A stretch of DNA of 64,000 nucleotides from Antedon mediterranea (GCF_964355755.1 NC_092671.1:21294001-21358000), one strand, 5' to 3'; shown: positions 9,607-24,500, numbered from the stretch's first letter. The notes: generated from the letters alone by a model not told the origin. A program made the numbers and translations.

Positions 9607-12201
9607 AATAGCTTCAAATCGCATTTGGAGACGTTTTAGACCATTTTGTAATTTTCAAAAAAACTTGTTAACATAAAAACACCAAAGTTCTTAGAATAGC
9701 TTCAAATCGCATTTGGAGACGTTTTAGACCATTTTGTGCATTTCGATGAAACTTGGTTACACAAAAACATCAAAGTGCTTAAAATCACATTATAAACCGT
9801 TTTAGACCATTTGAGCATTTCGATAACACTTTTCACACAAAAACATCAAAGTTCACAATATAGCTTAATATCCTATTTAAAAACGTTTTAGACCATTTTG
9901 AGCATTTCGACAAAACTTTTTCACACAAAACACCAAAGTGCTTAGAATACCTTCAAATCGCATTTGGAGACGTTTTAGACAATTTTGTGATTTTCGAAAA
10001 AACTTGTTAACATAAAAACACCAAAGTTTACAGAATAGCTTCAAATCGCATTTGGAGACGTTTTAGACAATTTTGTGATTTTCGAAAAAACTTGTTAACA
10101 TAAAAACACCAAAGTGCTTAGAATAGCTTCAAATCGCATTGGGAGACGTTTTAGACCATTTTGTGATTTTCGAAAAAACTTGTTAACATAAAAACACCAA
10201 AGTGCTTAGAATAGCTTCAAATCGCATTTGGAGACGTTTTAGACCATTTTGTGATTTTCGAAAAAACTTGTTAACATAAAAACGCCAAAGTTCTTAAAAT
10301 AGCTTCAAATCGCATTTGGAGACGTTTTAGACCATTTTGTGATTTTCGAAAAAACTTGTTAACATAAAAACACCAAAGTGTTTAGAAAAGCTTCAAATCG
10401 CATTTGGAGACGTTTTAGACCATTTTGGGATTTTTGAAAAAACTTGTTAACATAAAAACACCAAAGTGCTTAGAATAGCTTCAAATCGCATTTGGAGACG
10501 TTTTAGACCATTTTGTAATTTTCAAAAAAACTTGTTAACATAAAAACACCAAAGTTCTTAGAATAGCTTCAAATCGCATTTGGAGACGTTTTAGACCATT
10601 TTGTGCATTTCGATAAAACTTGGTTACACAAAAACATCAAAGTGCTTAAAATCACGTTATAAACCGTTTTAGACCATTTGAGCATTTCGATAACACTTTT
10701 CACACAAAAACATCAAAGGGCACAATATAGCTTAATATCCTATTTAAAAACGTTTTAGACCATTTTGAGCATTTCGACAAAACTTTTTCACACAAAACAC
10801 CAAAGTGCTTAGAATACCTTCAAATCGCATTTGGAGACGTTTTAGACAATTTAGTGATTTTCGAAAAAACTTGGTTACACAAAAACATCAAAGTGGTTAA
10901 AATCACATTATAAACCGTTTTAGACCATTTTGAGCATTTCGATAACACTTTTCACACAAAAACATCAAAGTGCTTAGAATAGCTTCAAATCGCATTTGGA
11001 GACGTTTTAGACCATTTTGTGATTTTCGAAAAAAACTTTTTAACATAAAAACACCAAACTGCTAAGAATAGCTTCAAATCGCATATGGAGACAATTTAGA
11101 CCATTTTGTGATTTTCGAAAAAACTTGTTAACATAAAAACACCAAAGTGCTTAGAATACCTTCAAATCGCATTTGGAGACATTTTAGACCATTTTGTGAT
11201 TTTCGAAAAAACTTGTTAACATAAAAACATCAAAGTGCTAAGAATAGCTTCCAATCGCATTTGGAGACGTTTTAGACCATTTTGTGATTTTCGAAAAAAC
11301 TTGTTAACATAAAAACACCAAAGTGATTAGAATAGCTTCAAATCGCATTTGGAGACGTTTTAGACCATTTTGTGCATTTCGATGAAACTTGGTTACGCAA
11401 AAACATCAAAGTGCTTAAAATCACATTATAAACCGTTTTAGACCATTTTGAGCATATCGATAACACTTTTTACACAAAACACCAAAGTGCTTAGAATAGC
11501 TTCAAATCGCATTTGGAGACGTTTTAGACCATTTTGTGATTTTCGACAAAACTTTTTCACACAAAACACCAAAGTGCTTAGAATACCTTCAAATCGCATT
11601 TGGAGACGTTTTAGACCATTTTGTGATTTTCGAAAAAACTTGTTAACATAAAAACATCAAAGTGTACAGAATAGCTTCAAATCGCATTTGGAGACGTTTT
11701 AGACCATTTTGTGATTTTCGAAAAAACTTGTTAACATAAAAACACCAAAGTGCTTAGAATAGCTTCAAATCGCATTTGGAGACGTTTTAGACCATTTTGT
11801 GATTTTCGAAAAAACTTGTTAACATAAAAACACCAAAGTGCTTAGAATAGCTTCAAATCGCATTAGGAGACGTTTTAGACCATTTTGTGATTTTCGAAAA
11901 AACTTGTTAACATAAAAACACCAAAGTGCTTAGAATAGCTTCAAATCGCATTTGGAGACGTTTTAGACCATTTTGTGATTTTCGAAAAAACTTGTTAACA
12001 TAAAAAAAACAAAGTTCTTAAAATAGCTTCAAATCGCATTTGGAGACGTTTTAGACCATTTTGTGATTTTCGAAAAAACCTGTTAACATAAAAACACCAA
12101 AGTGTTTAGAAAAGCTTCAAATCGCATTTGGAGACGTTTTAGACCATTTTGGGATTTTCGAAAAAACTTGTTAACATAAAAACACCAAAGTGCTTAGAAT
12201 A
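9607..12201 (+). repeat. Satellite array, segment 2 (between SINE copies 1 and 2)
   Basis: Satellite monomers of types A, B and C in the order that normally follows the SINE, then the hybrid junction near 10846-10856, then the left flank of SINE copy 2. The empty version of the SINE site lies at 10474-10477. No other feature was seen. Confidence 0.95.
9634..9637 (+). terminator. First T-run downstream of SINE copy 1 (candidate Pol III stop)
   Basis: The SINE itself contains no run of four T. The first TTTT is in the satellite core (acgttttaga) about 28 bp past the tail, with another at 9644-9647. Pol III terminates at T runs, so a SINE transcript would end with a short satellite segment. Confidence 0.45.
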
Positions 12202-12278
12202 TGGCCGAGCGGTTAAGGCAGGGGCGCCGTTTATCGTACCTAAAGAGCCAACAACAACATCGGCAAGGGTTCGAGGCC
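12202..12278 (+). promoter_or_regulatory. Internal Pol III promoter (A box + B box), SINE copy 2
   Basis: A box and B box are identical to those of copy 1 and match both consensus sequences fully, with 66-bp start-to-start spacing. Confidence 0.8.
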
Positions 12279-12554
12279 GACTCGCTCCTAGTTCTGGTGG
12301 TGGAACAAGTCTTCTCGGATAAGGACTATAAACCGTAGGTCCAGTGTACACAGTTATAACATGTGTGTACTTTAAAGAACCCAGTTCATTATTCGAAAAA
12401 GAGTAGGGGGTTACCCCGGTGAACTGGTTCACACAATAGCCTCTGTATCAGGGGGATTACCACCTATCTGATAGGACAGTGATTAATTCACTATTGGTAA
12501 TCCTTGGCCTCAGTGCCTAAAGACATAAAATAAAATAAAAATAAATAAATAAAT
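12202..12554 (+). mobile_element. tRNA-derived SINE, copy 2
   Basis: Same element, orientation, junctions and tail as the copy at 9254, exactly 2948 bp downstream. I see one substitution (T at 12510 where copy 1 has A at 9562). It is a duplicate of copy 1 as part of the 2948-bp tandem unit, not an independent insertion. The A box is at 12202-12212, the B box at 12268-12278, and the three-way-junction region at 12454-12503. Confidence 0.87.
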
Positions 12555-12581
12555 AATAGCTTCAAATCGCATTTGGAGACG

Positions 12582-12585
12582 TTTT
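12582..12585 (+). terminator. First T-run downstream of SINE copy 2 (candidate Pol III stop)
   Basis: First TTTT after the element, in the core of the flanking satellite monomer, at the same relative place as in copy 1. Confidence 0.4.
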
Positions 12586-15500
12586 AGACCATTTTGTAAT
12601 TTTCAAAAAAACTTGTTAACATAAAAACACCAAAGTTCTTAGAATAGCTTCAAATCGCATTTGGAGACGTTTTAGACCATTTTGTGCATTTCGATGAAAC
12701 TTGGTTACACAAAAACATCAAAGTGCTTAAAATCACATTATAAACCGTTTTAGACCATTTGAGCATTTCGATAACACTTTTCACACAAAAACATCAAAGT
12801 TCACAATATAGCTTAATATCCTATTTAAAAACGTTTTAGACCATTTTGAGCATTTCGACAAAACTTTTTCACACAAAACACCAAAGTGCTTAGAATACCT
12901 TCAAATCGCATTTGGAGACGTTTTAGACAATTTTGTGATTTTCGAAAAAACTTGTTAACATAAAAACACAAAAGTTTACAGAATAGCTTCAAATCGCATT
13001 TGGAGACGTTTTAGACAATTTTGTGATTTTCGAAAAAACTTGTTAACATAAAAACACCAAAGTGCTTAGAATAGCTTCAAATCGCATTGGGAGACGTTTT
13101 AGACCATTTTGTGATTTTCGAAAAAACTTGTTAACATAAAAACACCAAAGTGCTTAGAATAGCTTCAAATCGCATTTGGAGACGTTTTAGACCATTTTGT
13201 GATTTTCGAAAAAACTTGTTAACATAAAAACGCCAAAGTTCTTAAAATAGCTTCAAATCGCATTTGGAGACGTTTTAGACCATTTTGTGATTTTCGAAAA
13301 AACTTGTTAACATAAAAACACCAAAGTGTTTAGAAAAGCTTCAAATCGCATTTGGAGACGTTTTAGACCATTTTGGGATTTTTGAAAAAACTTGTTAACA
13401 TAAAAACACCAAAGTGCTTAGAATAGCTTCAAATCGCATTTGGAGACGTTTTAGACCATTTTGTAATTTTCAAAAAAACTTGTTAACATAAAAACACCAA
13501 AGTTCTTAGAATAGCTTCAAATCGCATTTGGAGACGTTTTAGACCATTTTGTGCATTTCGATAAAACTTGGTTACACAAAAACATCAAAGTGCTTAAAAT
13601 CACGTTATAAACCGTTTTAGACCATTTGAGCATTTCGATAACACTTTTCACACAAAAACATCAAAGGGCACAATATAGCTTAATATCCTATTTAAAAACG
13701 TTTTAGACCATTTTGAGCATTTCGACAAAACTTTTTCACACAAAACACCAAAGTGCTTAGAATACCTTCAAATCGCATTTGGAGACGTTTTAGACAATTT
13801 TGTGATTTTCGAAAAAACTTAACATAAAAACATCAAAGTTTACAGAATAGCTTCAAATCGCTTTTGGAGACGTTTTAGACAATTTTGTGATTTTCGAAAA
13901 AACTTGTTAACATAAAAACACCAAAGTGCTTAGAATAGCTTCAAATCGCATTGGGAGACGTTTTAGACCATTTTGTGATTTTCGAAAAAACTTGTTAACA
14001 TAAAAACATCAAAGTGTACAGAATAGCTTCAAATCGCATTTGGAGACGTTTTAGACCATTTTGTGATTTTCGAAAAAACTTGTTAACATAAAAACACCAA
14101 AGTGCTTAGAATAGCTTCAAATCGCATTTGGAGACGTTTTAAACCATTTTGTGATTTTCGAAAAAACTTGTTAACATAAAAACACCAAAATGTTTAGAAT
14201 AGCTTCAAATCGCATTTGGAGACGTTTTAGACCATTTTGTGATTTTCGAAAAAACTTGTTAACACAAAAACACCAAAGTGATTAGAATAGCTTCAAATCG
14301 CATTTGGAGACGTTTTAGACCATTTTGTGATTTTCGAAAAAACTTGTTAACATAAAAACACAAAAGTGATTAGAATAGCTTCAAATCGCATTTGGAGACG
14401 TTTTAGACCATTTTGTGCATTTCGATGAAACTTGGTTACGCAAAAACATCAAAGTGCTTAAAATCACATTATAAACCGTTTTAGACCATTTTGAGCATAT
14501 CGATAACACTTTTTACACAAAACACCAAAGTGCTTAGAATAGCTTCAAATCGCATTTGGAGACGTTTTAGACCATTTTGTGATTTTCGACAAAACTTTTT
14601 CACACAAAACACCAAAGTGCTTAGAATACCTTCAAATCGCATTTGGAGACGTTTTAGACCATTTTGTGATTTTCGAAAAAACTTGTTAACATAAAAACAT
14701 CAAAATGTTTAGAATAGCTTCAAATCACATTTGGAGACGTTTTAGACCATTTTGTGATTTTCGAAAAAACTTGTTAACACAAAAACACCAAAGTGATTAG
14801 AATAGCTTCAAATCGCATTTGGAGACGTTTTAGACCAATTTGTGCATTTCGATGAAACTTGGTTACGCAAAAACATCAAAGTGCTTAAAATCACATTATA
14901 AACCGTTTTAGACCATTTTGAGCATATCGATAACACTTTTCACACAAAAACATCAAAGAGTACAATATAGCTTAATATCTTATTTAAAAACGTTTTAGAC
15001 CATTTTGAGCATTTCGACAAAACTTTTTCACACAAAACACCAAAGTGCTTAGAATAGCTTCAAATCGCATTTGGAGACGTTTTAGACCATTTTGTGATTT
15101 TCGAAAAAACTTGTTAACATAAAAACATCAAAGTGCTAAGAATAGCTTCAAATCGCATTTGGAGACATTTTAGACCAATTAGTGATTTTCGAAAAAACTT
15201 GGTTACACAAAAACATCAAAGTGGTTAAAATCACATTATAAACCGTTTTAGACCATTTTGAGCATTTCGATAACACTTTTCACACAAAAACATCAAAGTG
15301 CTTAGAATAGCTTCAAATCGCATTTGGAGACGTTTTAGACCATTTTGTGATTTTCGAAAAAAACTTTTTAACATAAAAACACCAAACTTCTAAGAATAGC
15401 TTCAAATCGCATATGGAGACAATTTAGACCATTTTGTGATTTTCGAAAAAACTTGTTAACATAAAAACACCAAAGTGCTAAGAATAGCTTCAAATCGCAT

Positions 15501-18500
15501 ATGGAGACAATTTAGACCATTTTGTGATTTTCGAAAAAACTTGTTAACATAAAAACACCAAAGTGCTTAGAATACCTTCAAATCGCATTTGGAGACGTTT
15601 AAGACCATTTTGTGATTTTCGAAAAAACTTGTTAACATAAAAACACCAAAGTGCTTAGAATAGCTTCAAATCGCATTTGGAGACGTTTTAGACCAATTTG
15701 TGATTTTCGAAAAAACTTGGTTACACAAAAACATCAAAGTGGATAAAAGCACATTATAAACCGTTTTAGACCATTTTGAGCATTTCGATAACACATTTCA
15801 CACAAAAACATCAAAGAGCACAAAATAGCTTAATATCGTATTTAAAAACGTTTTAAACCATTTTGAGCATTTCGACAAAACTTTTTCACACAAAACACCA
15901 AAGTGTTTAGAAAAGCTTCAAATCGCATTTGGAGACGTTTTAGACCATTTTGGGATTTTCGAAAAAACTTGTTAACATAAAAACACCAAAGTGCTTAGAA
16001 TAGCTTCAAATCGCATTTGAAGACGTTTTAGACCATTTTGTAATTTTCGAAAAAACTTGTTAACATAAAAACACCAAAATGTTTAGAATAGCTTCAAATC
16101 GCATTTGGAGACGTTTTAGACCATTTTGTGATTTTCGAAAAAACTTGTTAACACAAAAACACCAAAGTGATTAGAATAGCTTCAAATCGCATTTGGAGAC
16201 GTTTTAGACCATTTTGTGATTTTCGAAAAAACTTGTTAACATAAAAACACCAAAGTGATTAGAATAGCTTCAAATCGCATTTGGAGACGTTTTAGACCAT
16301 TTTGTGCATTTCGATGAAACTTGGTTACGCAAAAACATCAAAGTAATAATCACATTATAAACAGTTTTAGACCATTTTGAGCATATCGATAAAACTTTTT
16401 ACACAAAACACCAAAGTGCTTAGAATAGCTTCAAATCGCATTTGGAGACGTTTTAGACCATTTTGTGATTTTCGACAAAACTTTTTCACACAAAACACCA
16501 AAGTGCTTAGAATACCTTCAAATCGCATTTGGAGACGTTTTAGACCATTTTGTGATTTTCGAAAAAACTTGTTAACATAAAAACATCAAAGTGTACAGAT
16601 TAGCTTCAAATCGCATTTGGAGACGTTTTAGACCATTTTGTGATTTTCGAAAAAACTTGTTAACATAAAAACACCAAAGTGCTTAGAATAGCTTCAAATC
16701 GCATTAGGAGACGTTTTAGACCATTTTGTTATTTTCGAAAAAACTTGTTAACATAAAAACACCAAAATGTTTAGAATAGCTTCAAATCGCATTTGGAGAC
16801 GTTTTAGACCATTTTGTGATTTTCGAAAAAACTTGTTAACATAAAAACACCAAAGTGCTTAGAATACCTTCAAATCGCATTTGGAGACGTTTTAGACCAT
16901 TTTGTGATTTTCCAAAAAACTTGTTAACATAAAAACATCAAAGTGTACAGAATAGCTTCAAATCGCATTTGGAGACGTTTTAGACCATTTTGTGATTTTC
17001 GAAAAAACTTGTTAACATAAAAACACCAAAGTGCTTAGAATAGCTTCAAATCGCATTAGGAGACGTTTTAGACCATTTTGTGATTTTCGAAAAAACTTGT
17101 TAACATAAAAACACCAAAGTGCTTAGAATAGCTTCAAATCGCATTTGGAGACGTTTTAGACCATTTTGTGATTTTCGAAAAAACTTGTTAACATAAAAAC
17201 ACCAAAATGTTTAGAATAGCTTCAAATCACATTTGGAGACGTTTTAGACCATTTTGTGATTTTCGAAAAAACTTGTTAACACAAAAACACCAAAGTGATT
17301 AGAATAGCTTCAAATCGCATTTGGAGACGTTTTAGACCAATTTGTGCATTTCGATGAAACTTGGTTACGCAAAAACATCAAAGTGCTTAAAATCACATTA
17401 TAAACCGTTTTAGACCATTTTGAGCATATCGATAACACTTTTCACACAAAAACATCAAAGAGCACAATATAGCTTAATATCTTATTTAAAAACGTTTTAG
17501 ACCATTTTGAGCATTTCGACAAAACTTTTTCACACAAAACACCAAAGTGCTTAGAATAGCTTCAAATCGCATTTGGAGACGTTTTAGACCATTTTGTGAT
17601 TTTCGAAAAAACTTTTTCACACAAAACACCAAAGTGCTTAGAATACCTTCAAATCGCATTTGGAGACGTTTTAGACCATTTTGTGATTTTCGAAAAAACT
17701 TGTTAACATAAAAACATCAAAGTGTACAGAATAGCTTCAAATCGCATTTGGAGACGTTTTAGACCATTTTGTGATTTTCGAAAAAACTTGTTAACATAAA
17801 AACACCAAAGTGCTTAGAATAGCTTCAAATCGCATTAGGAGACGTTTTAGACCATTTTGTGATTTTCGAAAAAACTTGTTAACACAAAAACACCAAAGTG
17901 CTTAGAATAGCTTCAAATCGCATTTGGAGACGTTTTAGACCATTTTGTGATTTTCGAAAAAACTTGTTAACATTAAAACACCAAAATGTTTAGAATAGCT
18001 TCAAATCGCATTTGGAGACGTTTTAGACCATTTTGTGATTTTCGAAAAAACTTGTTAACACAAAAACACCAAAGTGATTAGAATAGCTTCAAATCGCATT
18101 TGGAGACGTTTTAGACCATTTTGTGCATTTCGATGAAACTTGGTTACGGAAAAACATCAAAGTGCTTAAAATCACATTATAAACCGTTTTAGACCATTTT
18201 GAGCATATCGATAACACTTTTCACACAAAAACATCAAAGAGCACAATATAGCTTAATATCGTATTTAAAAACGTTTTAGACCATTTTGAGCATTTCGACA
18301 AAACTTTTTCACACAAAACACCAAAGTGCTTAGAATAGCTTCAAATCGCATTTGGAGACGTTTTAGACCATTTTGTGATTTTCGAAAAAACTTGTTAACA
18401 TAAAAACATCAAAGGGCTAAGAATAGCTTCAAATCGCATTTGGAGACATTTTAGACCAATTAGTGATTTTCGAAAAAACTTGGTTACACAAAAACATCAA

Positions 18501-21500
18501 AGTGGTTAAAATCACATTATAAACCGTTTTAGACCATTTTGAGCATTTCGATAACACTTTTTACACAAAAACATCAAAGTGCTTAGAATAGCTTCAAATC
18601 GCATTTGGAGACGTTTTAGACCATTTTGTGATTTTCGAAAAAAACTTTTTAACATAAAAACACCAAACTGCTAAGAATAGCTTCAAATCGCATATGGAGA
18701 CAATTTAGACCATTTTGTGATTTTCGAAAAAACTTGTTAACATAAAAACACCAAAGTGCTTAGAATACCTTCAAATCGCATTTGGAGACGTTTTAGACCA
18801 TTTTGTGATTTTCCAAAAAACTTGTTAACATAAAAACATCAAAGTGTACAGAATAGCTTCAAATCGCATTTGGAGACGTTTTAGACCATTTTGTGATTTT
18901 CGAAAAAACTTGTTAACATAAAAACACCAAAGTGCTTAGAATAGCTTCAAATCGCATTAGGAGACGTTTTAGACCATTTTGTGATTTTCGAAAAAACTTG
19001 TTAACATAAAAACACCAAAGTGCTTAGAATAGCTTCAAATCGCATTTGGAGACGTTTTAGACCATTTTGTGATTTTCGAAAAAACTTGTTAACATAAAAA
19101 CACCAAAATGTTTAGAATAGCTTCAAATCACATTTGGAGACGTTTTAGACCATTTTGTGATTTTCGAAAAAACTTGTTAACACAAAAACACCAAAGTGAT
19201 TAGAATAGCTTCAAATCGCATTTGGAGACGTTTTAGACCAATTTGTGCATTTCGATGAAACTTGGTTACGCAAAAACATCAAAGTGCTTAAAATCACATT
19301 ATAAACCGTTTTAGACCATTTTGAGCATATCGATAACACTTTTCACACAAAAACATCAAAGAGCACAATATAGCTTAATATCTTATTTAAAAACGTTTTA
19401 GACCATTTTGAGCATTTCGACAAAACTTTTTCACACAAAACACCAAAGTGCTTAGAATAGCTTCAAATCGCATTTGGAGACGTTTTAGACCATTTTGTGA
19501 TTTTCGAAAAAACTTGTTAACATAAAAACATCAAAGTGCTAAGAATAGCTTCAAATCGCATTTGGAGACATTTTAGACCAATTAGTGATTTTCGAAAAAA
19601 CTTGGTTACACAAAAACATCAAAGTGGTTAAAATCACATTATAAACCGTTTTAGACCATTTTGAGCATTTCGATAACACTTTTCACACAAAAACATCAAA
19701 GTGCTTAGAATAGCTTCAAATCGCATTTGGAGACGTTTTAGACCATTTTGTGATTTTCGAAAAAAACTTTTTAACATAAAAACACCAAACTGCTAAGAAT
19801 AGCTTCAAATCGCATATGGAGACAATTTAGACCATTTTGTGATTTTCGAAAAAACTTGTTAACATAAAAACACCAAAGTGCTTAGAATACCTTCAAATCG
19901 CATTTGGAGACATTTTAGACCATTTTGTGATTTTCGAAAAAACTTGTTAACATAAAAACATCAAAGTGCTAAGAATAGCTTCCAATCGCATTTGGAGACG
20001 TTTTAGACCATTTTGTGATTTTCGAAAACAACTTGTTAACATAAAAACACCAAAGTGCTTAGAATAGCTTCAAATCGCATTTGGAGACGTTTTAGACCAA
20101 TTTGTGATTTTCGAAAAAACTTGGTTACACAAAAACATCAAAGTGGATAAAATCACATTATAAACCGTTTTAGACCATTTTGAGCATATCGATAACACTT
20201 TTCACACAAAAACATCAAAGACCACAATATAGCTTAATATCGTATTTAAAAACGTTTTAGACCATTTTGAGCATTTCGACAAAACTTTTTCACACAAAAC
20301 ACCAAAGTGCTTAGAATAGCTTCAAATCGCATTTGGAGACGTTTTAGACCATTTTGTGATTTTCGAAAAAACTTGTTAACATAAAAACATCAAAGTGCTA
20401 AGAATAGCTTCAAATCGAATTTGGAGACATTTTAGACCAATTAGTGATTTTCGATGAAACTTGGTTACACAAAAACATCAAAGTGGTTAAAATCACATTA
20501 TAAACCGTTTTAGACCATTTTGAGCATTTCGATAACACTTTTCACACAAAAACATCAAAGTGCTTAGAATAGCTTCAAATCGCATTTGGAGACGTTTTAG
20601 ACCATTTTGTGATTTTCGAAAAAAACTTTTTAACATAAAAACACCAAACTGCTAAGAATAGCTTCAAATCGCATATGGAGACAATTTAGACCATTTTGTG
20701 ATTTTCGAAAAAACTTGTTAACATAAAAACACCAAAGTGCTTAAAATACCTTCAAATCGCATTTGGAGACATTTTAGACCATTTTGTGATTTTCGAAAAA
20801 ACTTGTTAACATAAAAACATCAAAGTGCTAAGAATAGCTTCCAATCGCATTTGGAGACGTTTTAGACTATTTTGTGATTTTCGAAAACAACTTGTTAACA
20901 TAAAAACACCAAAGTGCTTAGAATAGCTTCAAATCGCATTTGGAGACGTTTTAGACCAATTTGTGATTTTCGAAAAAACTTGGTTACACAAAAACATCAA
21001 AGTGGATAAAATCACATTATAAACCGTTTTAGACCATTTTGAGCATTTCGATAACACATTTCACACAAAAACATCAAAGAGCACAAAATAGCTTAATATC
21101 GTATTTAAAAACGTTTTAAACCATTTTGAGCATTTCGACAAAACTTTTTCACACAAAACACCAAAGTGTACAGAATAGCTTCAAATCGCATTTGGAGACG
21201 TTTTAGACCATTTTGTGATTTTCGAAAAAACTTGTTAATATAAAAACACCAAAGTACTTAGAATAGCTTCAAATCGCATTTGGAGACGTTGTAGACCATT
21301 TTGTGATTTTCGAAAAAACTTGTTAACATAAAAACACCAAAGTTTACAGAATAGCTTCAAATCGCATTTGGAGACGTTTTAGACAATTTTGTGCATTTCG
21401 ATGAAACTTGGTTACACAAAAACATCAAAGTGCTTAAAATCACATTATAAACCGTTTTAGACCATTTGAGCATTTCCATAACTCTTTTCACACAAAAACA

Positions 21501-24500
21501 TCAAAGGGCACAATATAGCTTAATATCCTATTTAAAAACGTTTTAGACCATTTTGAGCATTTCGACAAAACTTTTTCACACAAAACACCAAAGTGCTTAG
21601 AATACCTTCAAATCGCATTTGGAGACGTTTTAGACCATTTTGTGATTTTCGAAAAAACTTAACATAAAAACATCAAAGTTTACAGAATAGCTTCAAATCG
21701 CATTTGGAGACGTTTTAAACCATTTTGTGATTTTCGAAAAAACTTGTTAACATAAAAACACCAAAATGTTTAGAATAGCTTCAAATCGCATTTGGAGACG
21801 TTTTAGACCATTTTGTGATTTTCGAAAAAACTTGTTAACACAAAAACACCAAAGTGATTAGAATAGCTTCAAATCGCATTTGGAGACGTTTTAGACCATT
21901 TTGTGATTTTCGAAAAAACTTGTTAACATAAAAACACCAAAGTGATTAGAATAGCTTCAAATCGCATTTGGAGACGTTTTAGACCATTTTGTGCATTTCG
22001 ATGAAACTTGGTTACGCAAAAACATCAAAGTGCTTAAAATCACATTATAAACCGTTTTAGACCATTTTGAGCATATCGATAACACTTTTTACACAAAACG
22101 CCAAAGTGCTTAGAATAGCTTCAAATCGCATTTGGAGACGTTTTAGACCATTTTGTGATTTTCGACAAAACTTTTTCACACAAAACACCAAAGTGCTTAG
22201 AATACCTTCAAATCGCATTTGGAGACGTTTTAGACCATTTTGTGATTTTCGAAAAAACTTGTTAACATAAAAACATCAAAGTGTACAGAATAGCTTCAAA
22301 TCGCATTTGGAGACGTTTTAGACCATTTTGTGATTTTCGAAAAAACTTGTTAACATAAAAACACCAAAGTGCTTAGAATAGCTTCAAATCGCATTAGGAG
22401 ACGTTTTAGACCATTTTGTGATTTTCGAAAAAACTTGTTAACATAAAAACACCAAAGTGCTTAGAATAGCTTCAAATCGCATTTGGAGACGTTTTAGACC
22501 ATTTTGTGATTTTCGAAAAAACTTGTTAACATAAAAACACCAAAGTTCTTAAAATAGCTTCAAATCGCATTTGGAGACGTTTTAGACCATTTTGTGATTT
22601 TCGAAAAAACTTGTTAACATAAAAACACCAAAGTGTTTAGAAAAGCTTCAAATCGCATTTGGAGACGTTTTAGACCATTTTGGGATTTTTGAAAAAACTT
22701 GTTAACATAAAAACACCAAAGTGCTTAGAATAGCTTCAAATCGCATTTGGAGACGTTTTAGACCATTTTGTAATTTTCAAAAAAACTTGTTAACATAAAA
22801 ACACCAAAGTTCTTAGAATAGCTTCAAATCGCATTTGGAGACGTTTTAGACCATTTTGTGCATTTCGATGAAACTTGGTTACACAAAAACATCAAAGTGC
22901 TTAAAATCACGTTATAAACCGTTTTAGACCATTTGAGCATTTCGATAACACTTTTCACACAAAAACATCAAAGGGCACAATATAGCTTAATATCCTATTT
23001 AAAAACGTTTTAGACCATTTTGAGCATTTCGACAAAACTTTTTCACACAAAACACCAAAGTGCTTAGAATACCTTCAAATCGCATTTGGAGACGTTTTAG
23101 ACAATTTTGTGATTTTCGAAAAAACTTGTTAACATAAAAACATCAAAGTTTACAGAATAGCTTCAAATCGCTTTTGGAGACGTTTTAGACAATTTTGTGA
23201 TTTTCGAAAAAACTTGTTAACATAAAAACACCAAAGTGCTTAGAATAGCTTCAAATCGCATTGGGAGACGTTTTAGACCATTTTGTGATTTTCGAAAAAA
23301 CTTGTTAACATAAAAACATCAAAGTGTACAGAATAGCTTCAAATCGCATTTGGAGACGTTTTAGACCATTTTGTGATTTTCGAAAAAACTTGTTAACATT
23401 AAAACACCAAAGTGCTTAGAATAGCTTCAAATCGCATTTGGAGACGTTTTAAACCATTTTGTGATTTTCGAAAAAACTTGTTAACATAAAAACACCAAAA
23501 TGTTTAGAATAGCTTCAAATCGCATTTGGAGACGTTTTAGACCATTTTGTGATTTTCGAAAAAACTTGTTAACACAAAAACACCAAAGTGATTAGAATAG
23601 CTTCAAATCGCATTTGGAGACGTTTTAGACCATTTTGTGATTTTCGAAAAAACTTGTTAACATAAAAACACCAAAGTGATTAGAATAGCTTCAAATCGCA
23701 TTTGGAGACGTTTTAGACCATTTTGTGCATTTCGATGAAACTTGGTTACGCAAAAACATCAAAGTGCTTAAAATCACATTATAAACCGTTTTAGACCATT
23801 TTGAGCATATCGATAACACTTTTTACACAAAACACCAAAGTGCTTAGAATAGCTTCAAATCGCATTTGGAGACGTTTTAGACCATTTTGTGATTTTCGAC
23901 AAAACTTTTTCACACAAAACACCAAAGTGCTTAGAATACCTTCAAATCGCATTTGGAGACGTTTTAGACCATTTTGTGATTTTCGAAAAAACTTGTTAAC
24001 ATAAAAACATCAAAGTGTACAGAATAGCTTCAAATCGCATTTGGAGACGTTTTAGACCATTTTGTGATTTTCGAAAAAACTTTTTAACATAAAAACACCA
24101 AAGTGCTTAGAATAGCTTCAAATCGCATTAGGAGACGTTTTAGACCATTTTGTGATTTTCGAAAAAACTTGTTAACATAAAAACACCAAAGTGCTTAGAA
24201 TAGCTTCAAATCGCATTTGGAGACGTTTTAGACCATTTTGTGATTTTCGAAAAAACTTGTTAACATAAAAACACCAAAATGTTTAGAATAGCTTCAAATC
24301 GCATTTGGAGATGTTTTAGACCATTTTGTGATTTTCGAAAAAACTTGTTAACACAAAAACACCAAAGTGATTAGAATAGCTTCAAATCGCATTTGGAGAC
24401 GTTTTAGACCATTTTGTGCATTTCGATGAAACTTGGTTACGCAAAAACATCAAAGTGCTTAAAATCACATTATAAACCGTTTTAGACCATTTTGAGCATA

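Larger units (their letters stand above)
7905..10852 (+). repeat. 2948-bp SINE-containing HOR unit, copy 1
   Basis: First of two tandem units of 2948 bp, each holding one SINE. Matching landmarks are exactly 2948 bp apart: 8500 and 11448, the SINE starts 9254 and 12202, and downstream monomers to about 10850 and 13800. The right edge is visible as a hybrid monomer: the sequence runs as the agacaatttt variant and switches within about 10 bp to the caattagtg variant normally found at 7900. Confidence 0.85.
10853..13800 (+). repeat. 2948-bp SINE-containing HOR unit, copy 2
   Basis: Second tandem unit. It differs from the first by only a few substitutions, for example one in the SINE (12510, T instead of A) and one in the linker near 12969 (cacaaaag instead of caccaaag). 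The near identity implies recent duplication. After 13800 the sequence returns to the arrangement seen after 41048 and 61147. Confidence 0.85.

Noticed and set aside
9250-9610. Long target-site duplication around the SINE
   Set aside because: Only aata matches on both sides (9250-9253 and 9607-9610), and it cannot be told apart from the AAAT tail.
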